Positions 1-8,119 of a DNA stretch of 64,000 nt are shown here, piece after piece. This stretch comes from KBS-96 sp049585195 (lineage in GTDB: Bacteria; Acidobacteriota; Terriglobia; Bryobacterales; Bryobacteraceae), in contig JBAUZG010000326.1 of NCBI GenBank assembly GCA_049585195.1, positions 16,195 to 80,194 of the forward strand, given 5' to 3'. The notes under the pieces were generated by a model. It had not been told where the DNA came from. It ran no database searches and was given only the letters and a program-made list of their open reading frames with translations. Positions within the stretch are counted from its first letter, which is position 1. Each line of letters starts with the position of its first letter. Both the position numbers and the translations under genes were made by a program.

Positions 1-31
1 CCTGAGAAATCTCAACCGCGTAGAGCTCGCC

Positions 32-265
32 ATGACCGAGTCGTTAACCGTATCTCAAACTGAACGTTCCGAGCAACAACAGCAACAAGAGCCGGTTATG
101 CAATCATTCTGTCCTCATTGCGGTGCCGATCGATCCGGTCGCCGGTCGAGAATCCGTTGGTTCGACCTGCCGCTGCTTCTCGTGTTTGTTCGCCCCGTCC
201 GCTGCACCGATTGTTATTCGCGCTACTATCGCTTCGTGAATTCACCGTCTTCAAAGCGGCCCTGA
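32..265 (+). CDS. Small zinc-ribbon-like protein
   Basis: A 77-residue protein with two cysteine pairs (CPHCG near residue 27, CTDC near residue 59) flanking a basic and then hydrophobic stretch (FDLPLLLVFVRP), which fits a small zinc-ribbon protein. The N-terminus carries a run of five glutamines. An in-frame ATG at 99 would remove this Q-rich leader and begin at MQSFCPHCG; neither start has a strong ribosome binding site. Function unknown. Similar short zinc-ribbon proteins are, to my knowledge, common in Acidobacteria, but no specific role can be read from the sequence. Confidence 0.55.
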   Translation: MTESLTVSQTERSEQQQQQEPVMQSFCPHCGADRSGRRSRIRWFDLPLLLVFVRPVRCTDCYSRYYRFVNSPSSKRP

Positions 266-327
266 CCACCTGTTTTTTGGCTCGGATAGCGCGTAAGCGC
301 GAAACTATAATAAGGGCCAAAGACTCC

Positions 328-600
328 ATGGAAACCGTCACAATAGAATCGATCCCGATAGTTGTCGGACGAGAGGAAGATGGGCGCTGGTGGGCCGACA
401 TCGAGTCCATGCCAGGAGTTATGGCGTACGGCTCAACTCGCGAAGCTGCGACTGCCGCCGTACGCGCACTGGCCTTGCGCGCTGTCGCCGACTACATTGA
501 CCACGGAGAAGAAGTTCCGGAGCCGTTTGCGAAAGTCTTCATTATACTTTCGCGTTTCATGACGGGGACGAGATTGGCCCAAGTCTTCTTGCCCGGATAG
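328..600 (+). CDS. HicB-like antitoxin domain protein
   Basis: A 90-residue protein starting at the ATG of METVTIES. Residues 1-60 match the HicB_lk/DUF1902-type antitoxin fold: a beta-rich start (IPIVVGREEDGRWWADIESMPG), then a helix with STREAATAAVRALALR and a DYIDHGEEVPE segment. HicB proteins normally neutralise the mRNA interferase HicA encoded beside them. The last 25 residues (from about KVFIILSRF) look unlike HicB, because here the reading frame runs into the decayed hicA sequence in another frame. It has therefore probably lost its toxin partner. Longer upstream in-frame starts exist but only add non-homologous residues. Confidence 0.6.
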   Translation: METVTIESIPIVVGREEDGRWWADIESMPGVMAYGSTREAATAAVRALALRAVADYIDHGEEVPEPFAKVFIILSRFMTGTRLAQVFLPG

Positions 601-635
601 CGAAGAAAACGGGGCTACGGCCAGACGACCTATAG
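540..635 (+). pseudogene. C-terminal remnant of a hicA toxin gene
   Basis: In a different frame from the HicB-like gene, this stretch encodes about 31 residues ending at a TAG (633-635). They read TFAFHDGDEIGP followed by LLARIAKKTGLRPDDL, the pattern of a HicA C-terminus (double-stranded-RNA-binding-like fold). The N-terminal half with the catalytic GSH-type histidine is absent, and the fragment overlaps the 3' end of the HicB-like gene. The simplest reading is an internal deletion that joined hicB to the last third of hicA. The match is from memory of the family, not from a search. Confidence 0.5.
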
Positions 636-710
636 TCTCCATTTCCCGCCAATGGGCATCAACAGGCCGCTCCGCCACAAACACAATCGACTTTGCCAAA
701 ATGAAGATTC

Positions 711-2771
711 ATGCCACAGCTCAAGCATTCCGTCTGTGCGCTCGATTGCCCGGATTGCTGCTCGCTAACTGTCGATGTCGATGAAAACGGCCGTGCCGTG
801 CGTTTGCGCGGCGATTCGAATCATCCCGTCACTCGCGGCTTTCTCTGCGGTAAAGTCGCGCAGTACCTCGAGCGTGTCTATCACCCCGACCGTTTGCTGT
901 TTCCGCAGCGCCGCGTAGGAGCAAAGGGCGAAGGCCGCTTCGAGCGCATCTCGTGGGATGAGGCGCTGGGTGAGATTGCTTTCCGCCTGGCCGAAATCTC
1001 GAAACAGGACGGGCCCGAGGCGATTCTGCCTTACAGTTATGCCGGTACCATGGGTTTGCTGAACGGCTCAGGCATGGATCGGCGCTTCTTCCATCGGCTC
1101 GGAGCGTCGCGGCTCGATCGAACGATCTGTTCGGCGGCGGGAACCGCAGCGCTGGCTGCCTCCCAGGGCGTTTCGCTCGGCACCGAACCCGAACAGTTCT
1201 CGCAAGCGAAGCTAATCATTGCCTGGGGCGCCAATGTTCTCGGCACCAATGTGCATCTTTGGCCTTTTATCGTCGAAGCCAGGCGCAACGGTGCGAAATT
1301 TTTCGTCATCGATCCCGTCCAGAACCGCACGGGCCGCCTGTCAGATCGGCATTTTGCGGTGAATCCCGGCTCCGATCTGGCTCTCGCACTCGGCATGATT
1401 CACGTCATCCTTCGCGAGGGCTGGCAAGATCGCGATTACATCGACCGGCACACCAACGGCTTTCACGAACTGTGCAAGCTGGCGCAAGGCTACGACCCGC
1501 AACGGGTTTCAAATCTGACGGGACTCACAAGCAATGAAATTGAACTGCTCGCTACCGAATATGCTCACTCGCGCCCAGCCGCCATTCGTGTCAATTACGG
1601 AGTGCAGCGAAGCGAGCGAGGCGGCGCTGCTATCCGCGCCATAGCAGCTCTACCGGCGATTACCGGCTCGTGGAAGGAGCCGGGCGGAGGATTGCAGCTC
1701 AGCACTTCCGGAGCATTCCAGTTCAACAAAGCTGCGCTCGAGCGGCCCGATCTGCAATGGGAATCTCCGCTTGGGCGGGAAGCTCGCCTGGTTAACATGG
1801 CGCAACTCGGCCGTGCCCTCACCGCCCTGTCCGATCCCCCTGTCAAAGCGCTTGTCGTCTACAACTCGAATCCGGCAGCCATCGCGCCGCGCCAGGCGCT
1901 GGTCGTCGAGGGTTTGCGCCGAGCTGATTTGTTTACGGTCGTTCTCGAGCAATTCCAAACCGATACTGCCGATTACGCAGATATTTTGCTGCCGGTAACG
2001 ACCTTCCTTGAACATACGGATTTGTACCGCGCCTACGGTCACTACTACGTTCAACTTGCCCGTCCGGCGATTGAAGCTCGCGCCGAGGCTAAGAGCAACG
2101 TTGAAATCTTCCGGCTGCTTTCCGAGCGCATGGGCTTTACCGAAGGCTGCTTCTCCGAGACAGACGACGACATGATCCGGCACGCGCTGAACACTCAGTC
2201 GAAATATCTGAAAGGCGTTACGCTCGAACGGCTAGATCGCGAGCACTGGATACGGCTCGAGCTGAATGGCTCCAGCCAGCCGTTCCTCCCGTTCGAGAAT
2301 GGCGGCTTCCGGACACCCTCGGGCAAATTCGAATTTGGCGCGGAATCCCTCGCTTATGAGCCGCCGGTTGAATCGCGCCACGGCGACCAGGAACTGGCGT
2401 TCCGCTACCCTCTCGAATTCATCCCCGCCAAGAACGACGACAGCATGAATTCGACGTTTGGAAACCGACACAGTGTCGACCTTCAGACAGCCTTTTGCGA
2501 AATGAACGAAGAAGACGCTAAGCTCCGGGGAGTTGGCACTGGAGACGCGGTTCGCGTTTATAACGATCGCGGCGAGTGCTTTCTCGAGGTGCGTGTAACC
2601 CAAACCGTCCGCCCGGGGATATTGCGCGGCCGAAGCGTACGCTGGAATAAGCTTTCGCCCGGCGGCCTGGGGGTTAATTCAGTCACGTCCGACCGGCTCA
2701 CAGACATCGGTGGAGGGCCGACGTTTTTTTCGTGCTTGGTACAAGTAGAGAAATGTACCCTCCCCGCCTGA
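711..2771 (+). CDS. Molybdopterin-dependent oxidoreductase (formate dehydrogenase/BisC-like)
   Basis: A 686-residue member of the molybdopterin oxidoreductase superfamily (COG0243). The N-terminus has the iron-sulfur cysteines C9, C13, C16/C17 and C46 (GFLCGK). It is followed by the bis-MGD-binding domains, with IAWGANVLGTN near residue 172 and VIDPVQNRTG near 199, and a C-terminal molydopterin dinucleotide-binding domain (NDDSMNSTFGNR near 577, then a beta-barrel with VGTGDAVRVYNDRGE). C140 (TICSAAGT) lies where the family carries its Mo ligand, but this assignment is tentative. No signal peptide is visible, so it is probably cytoplasmic. No small subunit, electron-transfer partner or cofactor gene is adjacent, so the substrate is unknown. 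The downstream lipoprotein gene overlaps its 3' end by 19 bases. Confidence 0.85.
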   Translation: MPQLKHSVCALDCPDCCSLTVDVDENGRAVRLRGDSNHPVTRGFLCGKVAQYLERVYHPDRLLFPQRRVGAKGEGRFERISWDEALGEIAFRLAEISKQDGPEAILPYSYAGTMGLLNGSGMDRRFFHRLGASRLDRTICSAAGTAALAASQGVSLGTEPEQFSQAKLIIAWGANVLGTNVHLWPFIVEARRNGAKFFVIDPVQNRTGRLSDRHFAVNPGSDLALALGMIHVILREGWQDRDYIDRHTNGFHELCKLAQGYDPQRVSNLTGLTSNEIELLATEYAHSRPAAIRVNYGVQRSERGGAAIRAIAALPAITGSWKEPGGGLQLSTSGAFQFNKAALERPDLQWESPLGREARLVNMAQLGRALTALSDPPVKALVVYNSNPAAIAPRQALVVEGLRRADLFTVVLEQFQTDTADYADILLPVTTFLEHTDLYRAYGHYYVQLARPAIEARAEAKSNVEIFRLLSERMGFTEGCFSETDDDMIRHALNTQSKYLKGVTLERLDREHWIRLELNGSSQPFLPFENGGFRTPSGKFEFGAESLAYEPPVESRHGDQELAFRYPLEFIPAKNDDSMNSTFGNRHSVDLQTAFCEMNEEDAKLRGVGTGDAVRVYNDRGECFLEVRVTQTVRPGILRGRSVRWNKLSPGGLGVNSVTSDRLTDIGGGPTFFSCLVQVEKCTLPA

Positions 2772-3253
2772 AGCTCCTGAGCTTCGTGGTCTTTCTTTCC
2801 GCCGTTTTGCTGCCGTCCACCGGTTGCCACCCGCGTGGCCCGCAGAGCGTCATCCGAATGTCCGATCTCCATACCCAGAAGCAGCTTATGAGCGGCTTCT
2901 ACGAGCTGGAAGCAGGCGCTTGGCGCTGGACCGCAAAAGCCTTTACGGTCAGCTTAAAGGTCCCGAACGATGCTGCGTCAAAGGGAGCGGTGCTCATCCT
3001 GCAAGGCACCATCGTTCCCGACGCGCTGGCGAACGGACCGCTCGAGGTCAGTTCGTCCGTCGAAGGTACTCCCCTTACTAGCCAATCTTTCTCCAAGTCC
3101 GGCGAGATGATCTATCGCGTTGACGTCCCCGCCACAGCCCTCCAAAGGCCTGTTGTCATCGTCAAATTCGTCTTGAGCGCCACACATAGGGTCCCCGGCG
3201 ATCTGCGGGATCTAGGTGTGATTTCGAGCGTCATCAGCCTTCGTTCGAAGTAA
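2753..3253 (+). CDS. Hypothetical secreted lipoprotein
   Basis: A 166-residue protein. I chose the ATG at 2753 because it follows a purine-rich site (GTAGAGAA) and gives a clean lipoprotein signal: a basic start (MYPPRLKLL), a hydrophobic core and a lipobox ending at STGC. An upstream in-frame start at 2732 would place extra residues before the signal. The mature part looks beta-rich, with no domain I recognise. The start lies inside the end of the oxidoreductase gene, so the two are probably cotranscribed and translationally coupled. Function unknown. Confidence 0.6.
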   Translation: MYPPRLKLLSFVVFLSAVLLPSTGCHPRGPQSVIRMSDLHTQKQLMSGFYELEAGAWRWTAKAFTVSLKVPNDAASKGAVLILQGTIVPDALANGPLEVSSSVEGTPLTSQSFSKSGEMIYRVDVPATALQRPVVIVKFVLSATHRVPGDLRDLGVISSVISLRSK

Positions 3254-3904
3254 ACGTTTCTACCCCGGCCGCGTCACAGATAGGTCGCCACCGTGGGGCC
3301 CGGAAGGAGCGAAATTTTTCGAACTTGTGAGAAATTCCCCCCGCCGCCACACTATTCCGTAAACGGTATGACAGGCGGCAAAGGAAATAGGCGGCCTACT
3401 CCATTTCTAGTAGTAACCAGGCCGCAAACTCGTAGCGTCTGATGGGCTTTCGGGGTATGCGAATTGGGAAGCAGAAAGGATTGAATCGGGTATAAAGTTC
3501 ATGGCCAGAAGAGACGATATGGGGAACAGTTGCCAGGACCGGACCCGGAATCTCCCTGGTTATTCGGAGCGCTGGCCGTTTTCAGAGAGTTTTTTGGCAA
3601 TGGCCGCACAATTGCTTAGCACGTGTGGTATGATTTGGAGATCTCTCGGGCAGTTGCTTCGAGGCTGCAGTGCCAGAAGTGGCAAACCGGTGGGGGTGCA
3701 CCGGGTGGAAAAGCTTTGCGCCCCGATAATCCGGCTAGCCAGCAGCGCCTTGATACTGGACGTCCCAGAGATATACAACGTGGCGATTGTGTGTTACCGT
3801 TTTTGAACCTTTTCGGTTAGCAACGCGTCTATACGGAAGGTTTCTAAAGTAGGCCTTGGGTTGAGTAGGAACTGTTGAGAGTGAGAGAAGGAGAATAACA
3901 AAAA
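3254..3904. other. Intergenic region, 651 bases
   Basis: No convincing gene. Short open frames inside (for example 3501-3806 on plus) have no recognisable protein features. The segment 3601-3616 (TGGCCGCACAATTGCT) has the GG and GC spacing of a sigma-54 -24/-12 element, about 290 bases upstream of the DksA-like gene. A good ribosome binding site (GAAGGAGAA) sits just before position 3905. The length suggests a long leader or an eroded gene. Confidence 0.5.
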
Positions 3905-4291
3905 ATGACAAAACAAGAACTGAGCAAATTCAAAAAAATTCTAGAAGTAAAGCGGGACGAACTCGAGCAAGTAGTGCGGAAGCGCGATGCCATCACCATC
4001 GAGAAGAGCGCCGACGCGTTAGACGAGGTTCAACATGCCGCTGAGCGGGAACTGGCTATTCGCAATCTTGACCGCGAATCACATTTATTGCGGAACGTAC
4101 GTTCGGCCTTGGCACGCATTGAAGATGGTTCGTTCGGAATCTGCGTCCATTGCGAGGAAGAAATCAGTCCGAAGCGCTTGAACGCTGTACCGTGGACGGC
4201 CCTCTGTATCCAATGTCAGGAGCAGGCTGACCGGAACCGCGAAGAAGGCAACAACGAGATGTTCGAGGAGATGCTCGTGAGCGCTGCTTAA
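3905..4291 (+). CDS. TraR/DksA family zinc-finger protein
   Basis: A 128-residue protein with a coiled-coil-like N-terminal half (residues 5-70, charged heptads) and a C-terminal four-cysteine zinc finger (C80, C83, C101, C104; pattern FGICVHC then ALCIQC). This is the layout of DksA/TraR/YocK proteins, which insert a coiled coil into the RNA polymerase secondary channel. At the coiled-coil tip the residues are ADALDEVQHA rather than the canonical DxxDxA, so true DksA-like ppGpp synergy cannot be assumed. It is shorter than E. coli DksA (151 residues). A strong Shine-Dalgarno sits 5-10 bases before the ATG, and an intrinsic terminator follows the stop, so it is probably monocistronic. Confidence 0.85.
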   Translation: MTKQELSKFKKILEVKRDELEQVVRKRDAITIEKSADALDEVQHAAERELAIRNLDRESHLLRNVRSALARIEDGSFGICVHCEEEISPKRLNAVPWTALCIQCQEQADRNREEGNNEMFEEMLVSAA

Positions 4292-4324
4292 AAGCTGGAA
4301 ATCTCTCGCATCTCACTGTCTTAC

Positions 4325-4367
4325 CCGGCGCGTGACGATCGAAACCGGTTTCACGCGCCGGTTTTTT
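4325..4367 (+). terminator. Intrinsic terminator after the DksA-like gene
   Basis: A perfect 11-bp stem (CCGGCGCGTGA at 4325-4335 pairing with TCACGCGCCGG at 4351-4361), a 15-base loop, then six T at 4362-4367. It lies 34 bases past the stop codon. Confidence 0.9.
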
Positions 4368-4585
4368 ATTTCTTGTGCGGGGCTCCGGTTTCCGAAGAGA
4401 GAATCTTGTCGGCCGTCTCTGGCTTCCCCGACTTTTGGGGTGCCCTCAGCTGCGGCGCGAGGCTTTCGCCCACGATCACGTGCTCCGGTTTCAGGGGTTC
4501 GAGCCCCTCGTTCCGCAGGCGTTCGATCTGCGCTGGGTCGGGCATAAGAGTCCGGACGGCCATGCCGCCAATCATTGGCCGCATT

Positions 4586-7249
4586 TCATTCCGCACGAAC
4601 TGCCGCCATCGGATCAATGCGCGTAGCCCTTCGCGCTGGCACGTAGCAAGCAACCAGAGCCGCTCCCAAAACTGCCAGAACGACAGCAGCAGCCGTCATA
4701 GGAACTTCGGAACTGATTCCGTAAACCTGGCCGGATAGCCATCGCATCAGACAAAACCAGACAAACAGCCCTGACGTAACCCCGACTGCGACAGGCCGCA
4801 TCCCCTGTCGAAGGATCGACAGCAGGATACGGGAATTGGACGCGCCGAGCGCTATCCGAATGCCAATCTCTTGGGTTTGCCGGCTTACAAAATAGGCGAC
4901 TACTCCGTAGATTCCGCCCACCGTTAAGAACAGGCCGATCATTCCAAGAACAATCAGCAACGAAGAATAGAGTTGCGCCGAGTTCGTCGAACTAGCCAGG
5001 CGGTCCTCCATCGTGGCTACATCTCCAAATGGCAGGTTCGGATCGATGCGGTGAATTGCCTGCTCGATCGGTCGAAGGAACAGCGCCGGATTCGCTCTGG
5101 TGCGCGCAACGACAAACAACGACTGTTCCGTCCAGTGCCAAGGGTGAATCGAAACCTGGTCAAAAGGTATGTAGATCGTCGGTGGAGCTTCAGCCAGCAG
5201 GCCGTTGTCCCGAACGTCGCCCACCACTCCCACAACCTGCCAGGCGGGTTCCCGCTCAAGCTCTGGAATGCGTATCACCTGCCCCACCGGGGTGCCACGT
5301 GGCCACAAATGCCGCGCCAGCGTCTGGTTAATCATCGCCACGTTCCTCGACGCTGCTCGATCGAGCACCGAAAACTCGCGCCCTTGCTCGAGCGGTATGC
5401 GAAGGACAGAGAAATAATTCGGGCTGACGTACCGTAGTTCCGCCGCGAGATCTTTTTCGAGAGGCGGCGAAACGGCATCTCGCTTCACTGCCAGGCCCAT
5501 GCTCTTCGATGCCAGCGGGACCTTTGATGCGAGCGCAACAGATAGTACGCCCGGTACGGTCTCGATCTCGTCAGCGATTCGCTTATACGTGTTCCCTACC
5601 TGCTCCGCAGTGCGGTATTGCGCGGCGGGAAGAGCCGTCCGCGCGGCTAGCACATACGATGGATCAAATCCTGGCTTCGTGTGTTCGGCCGCAATAGCGG
5701 CGCGAATAAACACACCCGCTGTCAGCATTAGCGCCACCGAAAGCGCTGCCTGGACGGCAATGAATCCATTTCTCAGTCTGCTCGCGACCGGTCCCGAGGA
5801 TGTTCTTCCGCCTTGGCGGAGGCCCGATTGAACATCCAACTGTGAGGCTTGCCACGCCGGAAAAATTCCAAACAAAACACTGCTTCCACATGCTAAGAAC
5901 AGCGCGAAGACTAGAGTGGTGGGGTCGAGCCGGGCCTCCGCGATCCGCGGCATACTGGCGGGAGCCAGCGCCACAATCGCACTTACCCCTAGCTGCGCGG
6001 CTCCCAAACCGAGGATCGCGCCAGCGAGCGCCAGCATCAGGCTCTCCGTCAGAAGCTGCCGGACGATTCGTGTCCTCGCCGCTCCCAAGGCCGCGCGGAT
6101 CGCAAATTCTTTTTGGCGAGCGGCGCCGCGCGCGAGCAAAAGGTTGGCGACATCGAAACACGCAATGGCGAGAACAAATCCGGCGGCTCCGAGCAATAAA
6201 AACAGCCGGCGGCCGTAGTCGCCAACGAGATCAGCCGAAAATAGGCCCACGCGAATGCCGCGCCCGCGATTCATGTCCGGATAGCGCACCTGAAGCTCGC
6301 GGCCGAGGACATTCATTTCGGCCTGCGCTTGCTTCAGGCTCGCCGATGGCCTAAGCTGTCCAACCACCTCGAGCACGCCACCCGTCCAGGTCATCTCCTG
6401 GCCGCTCAACCTCAACGGCGTCCACAGCTCTTCGCCGCCTGGCTTCAGGTCAAGCGCCGAGTCCATCACGCCAATCACCGTGTATGGAACCGCGTCTAGA
6501 TGGATTTGGCGATCGACGATATTCGGATCGCCGCCGAATCGAGCTTTCCATAGGCGGTTGCTCACGACAACAACCCGAGCGCCTCCGAGCCGGTCCTCTT
6601 CTACCGTGAAGGTTCTGCCCAGCTTTGGCTCAGCGCCGAACACGCGGAAGAACTCGGACGACACCAACCCTGCTGCTATTTGTACAGGGTCTCCTCCGTC
6701 AGTGAGTGTAAAGGTCGAGGGTTCAATCGCTGCGAGGTTGCTGAACGAACGGCTTTCCCTTCGCCAGGAATCGAAGTTGCGCGGTGTCACCTCGTCATCC
6801 AAGCCGTCCCGAGTCGACCACAGAGCGACGATTCGATTCGGATTCGGAAAGGGCAGCGGCTTCAAGACAACCGTATAAACGACGCTAAAAATAGCCGTCG
6901 TCAGTCCAATACCCAGAACGAGCGTCAGCAGCGCAACCGCCGTCGAGAAAGCGCTGCGCTTCAACTGTTTCGCGGCATAGCGAATGTCTTGAAGCCAACC
7001 CGCGACGTATACCTTGCGCTGTACTTGGCGCGCGTTCTGGCTCGCGATCTGCCGGCAAATTTTCCGGACTCCGTTGACGTTTCCGAATTCCTGAAAACTA
7101 CGCGCGCGGGCGGCTTCTCTCGTCAGCCCTCCTTCCATCAGCTCTTGTATTTTCGATTCGAGATGGAACTCCAGCTCATCGTCCACGTCGGCGCCCGTAT
7201 CGGGCCCGAAAAACCTCAAGTATCGTCTCCAACGAGGTATGCGCGCCAT
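4586..7249 (-). CDS. ADOP-type FtsX/MacB-like permease
   Basis: An 887-residue membrane protein of the acidobacterial duplicated orphan permease type. The N-terminal 80 residues are a soluble segment (DDELEFHLESKIQELMEGGLTREAAR as two pieces) typical of this family. Then comes a first transmembrane helix (AVALLTLVLGIGLTTAIFSV), a MacB-type periplasmic core domain, three helices with the FtsX signature, and a second copy of core plus three helices ending with RRATRIDPMAAVRAE. No ATPase gene is adjacent, as expected for orphan members. The ATG at 7249 has an AAGGAG five bases upstream and shares one base with the PadR stop codon, so the pair is translationally coupled. Substrate unknown; related MacB proteins handle peptides, lipoproteins or drugs. 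Confidence 0.9.
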   Translation of the reverse strand: MARIPRWRRYLRFFGPDTGADVDDELEFHLESKIQELMEGGLTREAARARSFQEFGNVNGVRKICRQIASQNARQVQRKVYVAGWLQDIRYAAKQLKRSAFSTAVALLTLVLGIGLTTAIFSVVYTVVLKPLPFPNPNRIVALWSTRDGLDDEVTPRNFDSWRRESRSFSNLAAIEPSTFTLTDGGDPVQIAAGLVSSEFFRVFGAEPKLGRTFTVEEDRLGGARVVVVSNRLWKARFGGDPNIVDRQIHLDAVPYTVIGVMDSALDLKPGGEELWTPLRLSGQEMTWTGGVLEVVGQLRPSASLKQAQAEMNVLGRELQVRYPDMNRGRGIRVGLFSADLVGDYGRRLFLLLGAAGFVLAIACFDVANLLLARGAARQKEFAIRAALGAARTRIVRQLLTESLMLALAGAILGLGAAQLGVSAIVALAPASMPRIAEARLDPTTLVFALFLACGSSVLFGIFPAWQASQLDVQSGLRQGGRTSSGPVASRLRNGFIAVQAALSVALMLTAGVFIRAAIAAEHTKPGFDPSYVLAARTALPAAQYRTAEQVGNTYKRIADEIETVPGVLSVALASKVPLASKSMGLAVKRDAVSPPLEKDLAAELRYVSPNYFSVLRIPLEQGREFSVLDRAASRNVAMINQTLARHLWPRGTPVGQVIRIPELEREPAWQVVGVVGDVRDNGLLAEAPPTIYIPFDQVSIHPWHWTEQSLFVVARTRANPALFLRPIEQAIHRIDPNLPFGDVATMEDRLASSTNSAQLYSSLLIVLGMIGLFLTVGGIYGVVAYFVSRQTQEIGIRIALGASNSRILLSILRQGMRPVAVGVTSGLFVWFCLMRWLSGQVYGISSEVPMTAAAVVLAVLGAALVACYVPARRATRIDPMAAVRAE

Positions 7250-7605
7250 CACGACTCCTTGAACGCCGGCTTATTCGTTGCCCCGAGAATCTTCGCCACC
7301 GCAGCCGTGTAGTGTTCCCACGTGGTCAGTTCCTTCCGCAACTCCCGCCGTCCTACGGGGCTTAAGCGGTAGTATCTGGCTTTGCGGTTGTTTTCCGATA
7401 GTCCCCACTCCGCTTCGATCCAGCCTCTTGCTTCCATGCGGTAGAGCGCCGGATATAACGCACCTTCTTCGACCAGCAAGGCGGAATCGCTCTGCTGGCG
7501 AATCCAGTGCGCTATCGCGTAGCCATGCAGCGGCCCCCACGCGAGTGTTTTGAGGATCAGAAGATCGAGCGTGCCGCGAACCAATTCGAGCGAAGGTTTT
7601 TCCAT
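7249..7605 (-). CDS. PadR family transcriptional regulator
   Basis: A 118-residue PadR-type winged-helix protein: ELVRGTLDLLILKTLAWGPLHGYAIAHWI at the N-terminus (helix 1-2), LVEEGALYPALYRMEARGWIEAEW for the recognition helix and start of the wing, and the wing NNRKARYYRLSPVGRREL. It lacks a long C-terminal dimer helix, like the short PadR subfamily 2. PadR proteins repress neighbouring transport or phenolic-acid genes. Here the permease gene overlaps its stop codon, so it very probably controls its own operon. An inverted repeat 23-48 bases upstream is the likely operator. Confidence 0.93.
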   Translation of the reverse strand: MEKPSLELVRGTLDLLILKTLAWGPLHGYAIAHWIRQQSDSALLVEEGALYPALYRMEARGWIEAEWGLSENNRKARYYRLSPVGRRELRKELTTWEHYTAAVAKILGATNKPAFKES

Positions 7606-7627
7606 TCAGCGTTCCAGTAAGAATTAT

Positions 7628-7653
7628 AGGGGAAAGTATATCGCAGTTCCCCT
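7628..7653 (-). promoter_or_regulatory. Candidate PadR operator
   Basis: Inverted repeat AGGGGAA (7628-7634) and TTCCCCT (7647-7653) with a 12-base spacer that contains AT-rich GTATAT. Outside the arms the symmetry continues partly (GAATT on the left, AATTC on the right). It lies just upstream of the padR start. Confidence 0.5.
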
Positions 7654-7682
7654 AAGAATTCAATGGAACGCGGCCGTTTGGC

Positions 7683-7698
7683 GCACGCTTTAGCGTGC
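7683..7698. repeat. Small hairpin with TTTA loop
   Basis: GCACGC-TTTA-GCGTGC, a perfect 6-bp stem. It is followed by GAGCGAGCTTTAGC. The GCTTTAGC core recalls the hairpin repeats at 23996 and 34251 but is not a full copy. Confidence 0.4.
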
Positions 7699-7787
7699 TG
7701 GAGCGAGCTTTAGCCGAACTTCGTCACCGGACCGCTTACTTGCGTGCGCGGCTCGGCCAAACAGTTGAATCCACAAGCTTCGCTTCC

Positions 7788-7810
7788 GAGCCACGACCGC
7801 GAGGGAGTGG
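7788..7810 (+). repeat. Dispersed 23-base intergenic repeat, copy 1
   Basis: A 23-base sequence beginning GAGCCACGACCGC and ending AGGGAGTGG. It matches 20 of 23 bases of a second copy at 31366-31388. Both copies lie in or near noncoding DNA. Confidence 0.55.
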
Positions 7811-7849
7811 TTGTGACGAGGTTAGGTTAGCGTGCTCTCCACTCGGTTG

Positions 7850-8119
7850 TCAGAAATTCCGAGTAACTTCTCCCAACCACGCGCTCACCAGCCGCAACGA
7901 ATCGCCCTGGGCTGTCGAATGCACCTTCTGCGCCGCCATCGCAAATTCATGCGCCCGGCGAAAGTCGCCTGCTTCAAGCGACCGCCGAACTTCCTCGCGG
8001 AGCCGCCAGGCTTTCGCGGCGACGAGCATCACTGGCTTTAGGTCGGCTCCGCAGCGCGAGCAAACGCGCGTGCCGCGAAATCGCGCGCGGCAAACGGGAC
8101 AAGACAGGGCTGCGTTCAA
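7850..8119 (-). CDS. Zinc-ribbon protein of the Hsp70 operon
   Basis: An 89-residue protein with an N-terminal zinc ribbon (CPVC at residues 7-10 and CSRC about 12 residues later), followed by two predicted helices (RLREEVRRSLEAGDFRRAHEFAMAA) that resemble a single TPR-like hairpin. The start is a TTG inside TTGA, overlapping the Hsp70 stop codon by four bases, which implies coupled translation and an accessory role in the same chaperone system. The first product of the same operon also carries a CxxC segment near its C-terminus. Function not known; substrate or cochaperone docking is a guess. Confidence 0.65.
   Translation of the reverse strand: MNAALSCPVCRARFRGTRVCSRCGADLKPVMLVAAKAWRLREEVRRSLEAGDFRRAHEFAMAAQKVHSTAQGDSLRLVSAWLGEVTRNF

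Noticed and set aside
3501..3806. Short plus-strand open frames in the 3254-3904 gap
   Set aside because: No recognisable motif, no ribosome binding site, and no coherent composition.
4481..4520. A tRNA T-arm-like sequence (GGGGTTCGAGCCCC)
   Set aside because: The loop is one base short, and no acceptor, D or anticodon arms can be drawn around it.
4366..4653. A 95-codon minus-strand frame overlapping the end of the first ADOP gene
   Set aside because: It has no known domain or good ribosome binding site, and overlaps the permease end by 68 bases. It could be a small real gene, but nothing supports it.
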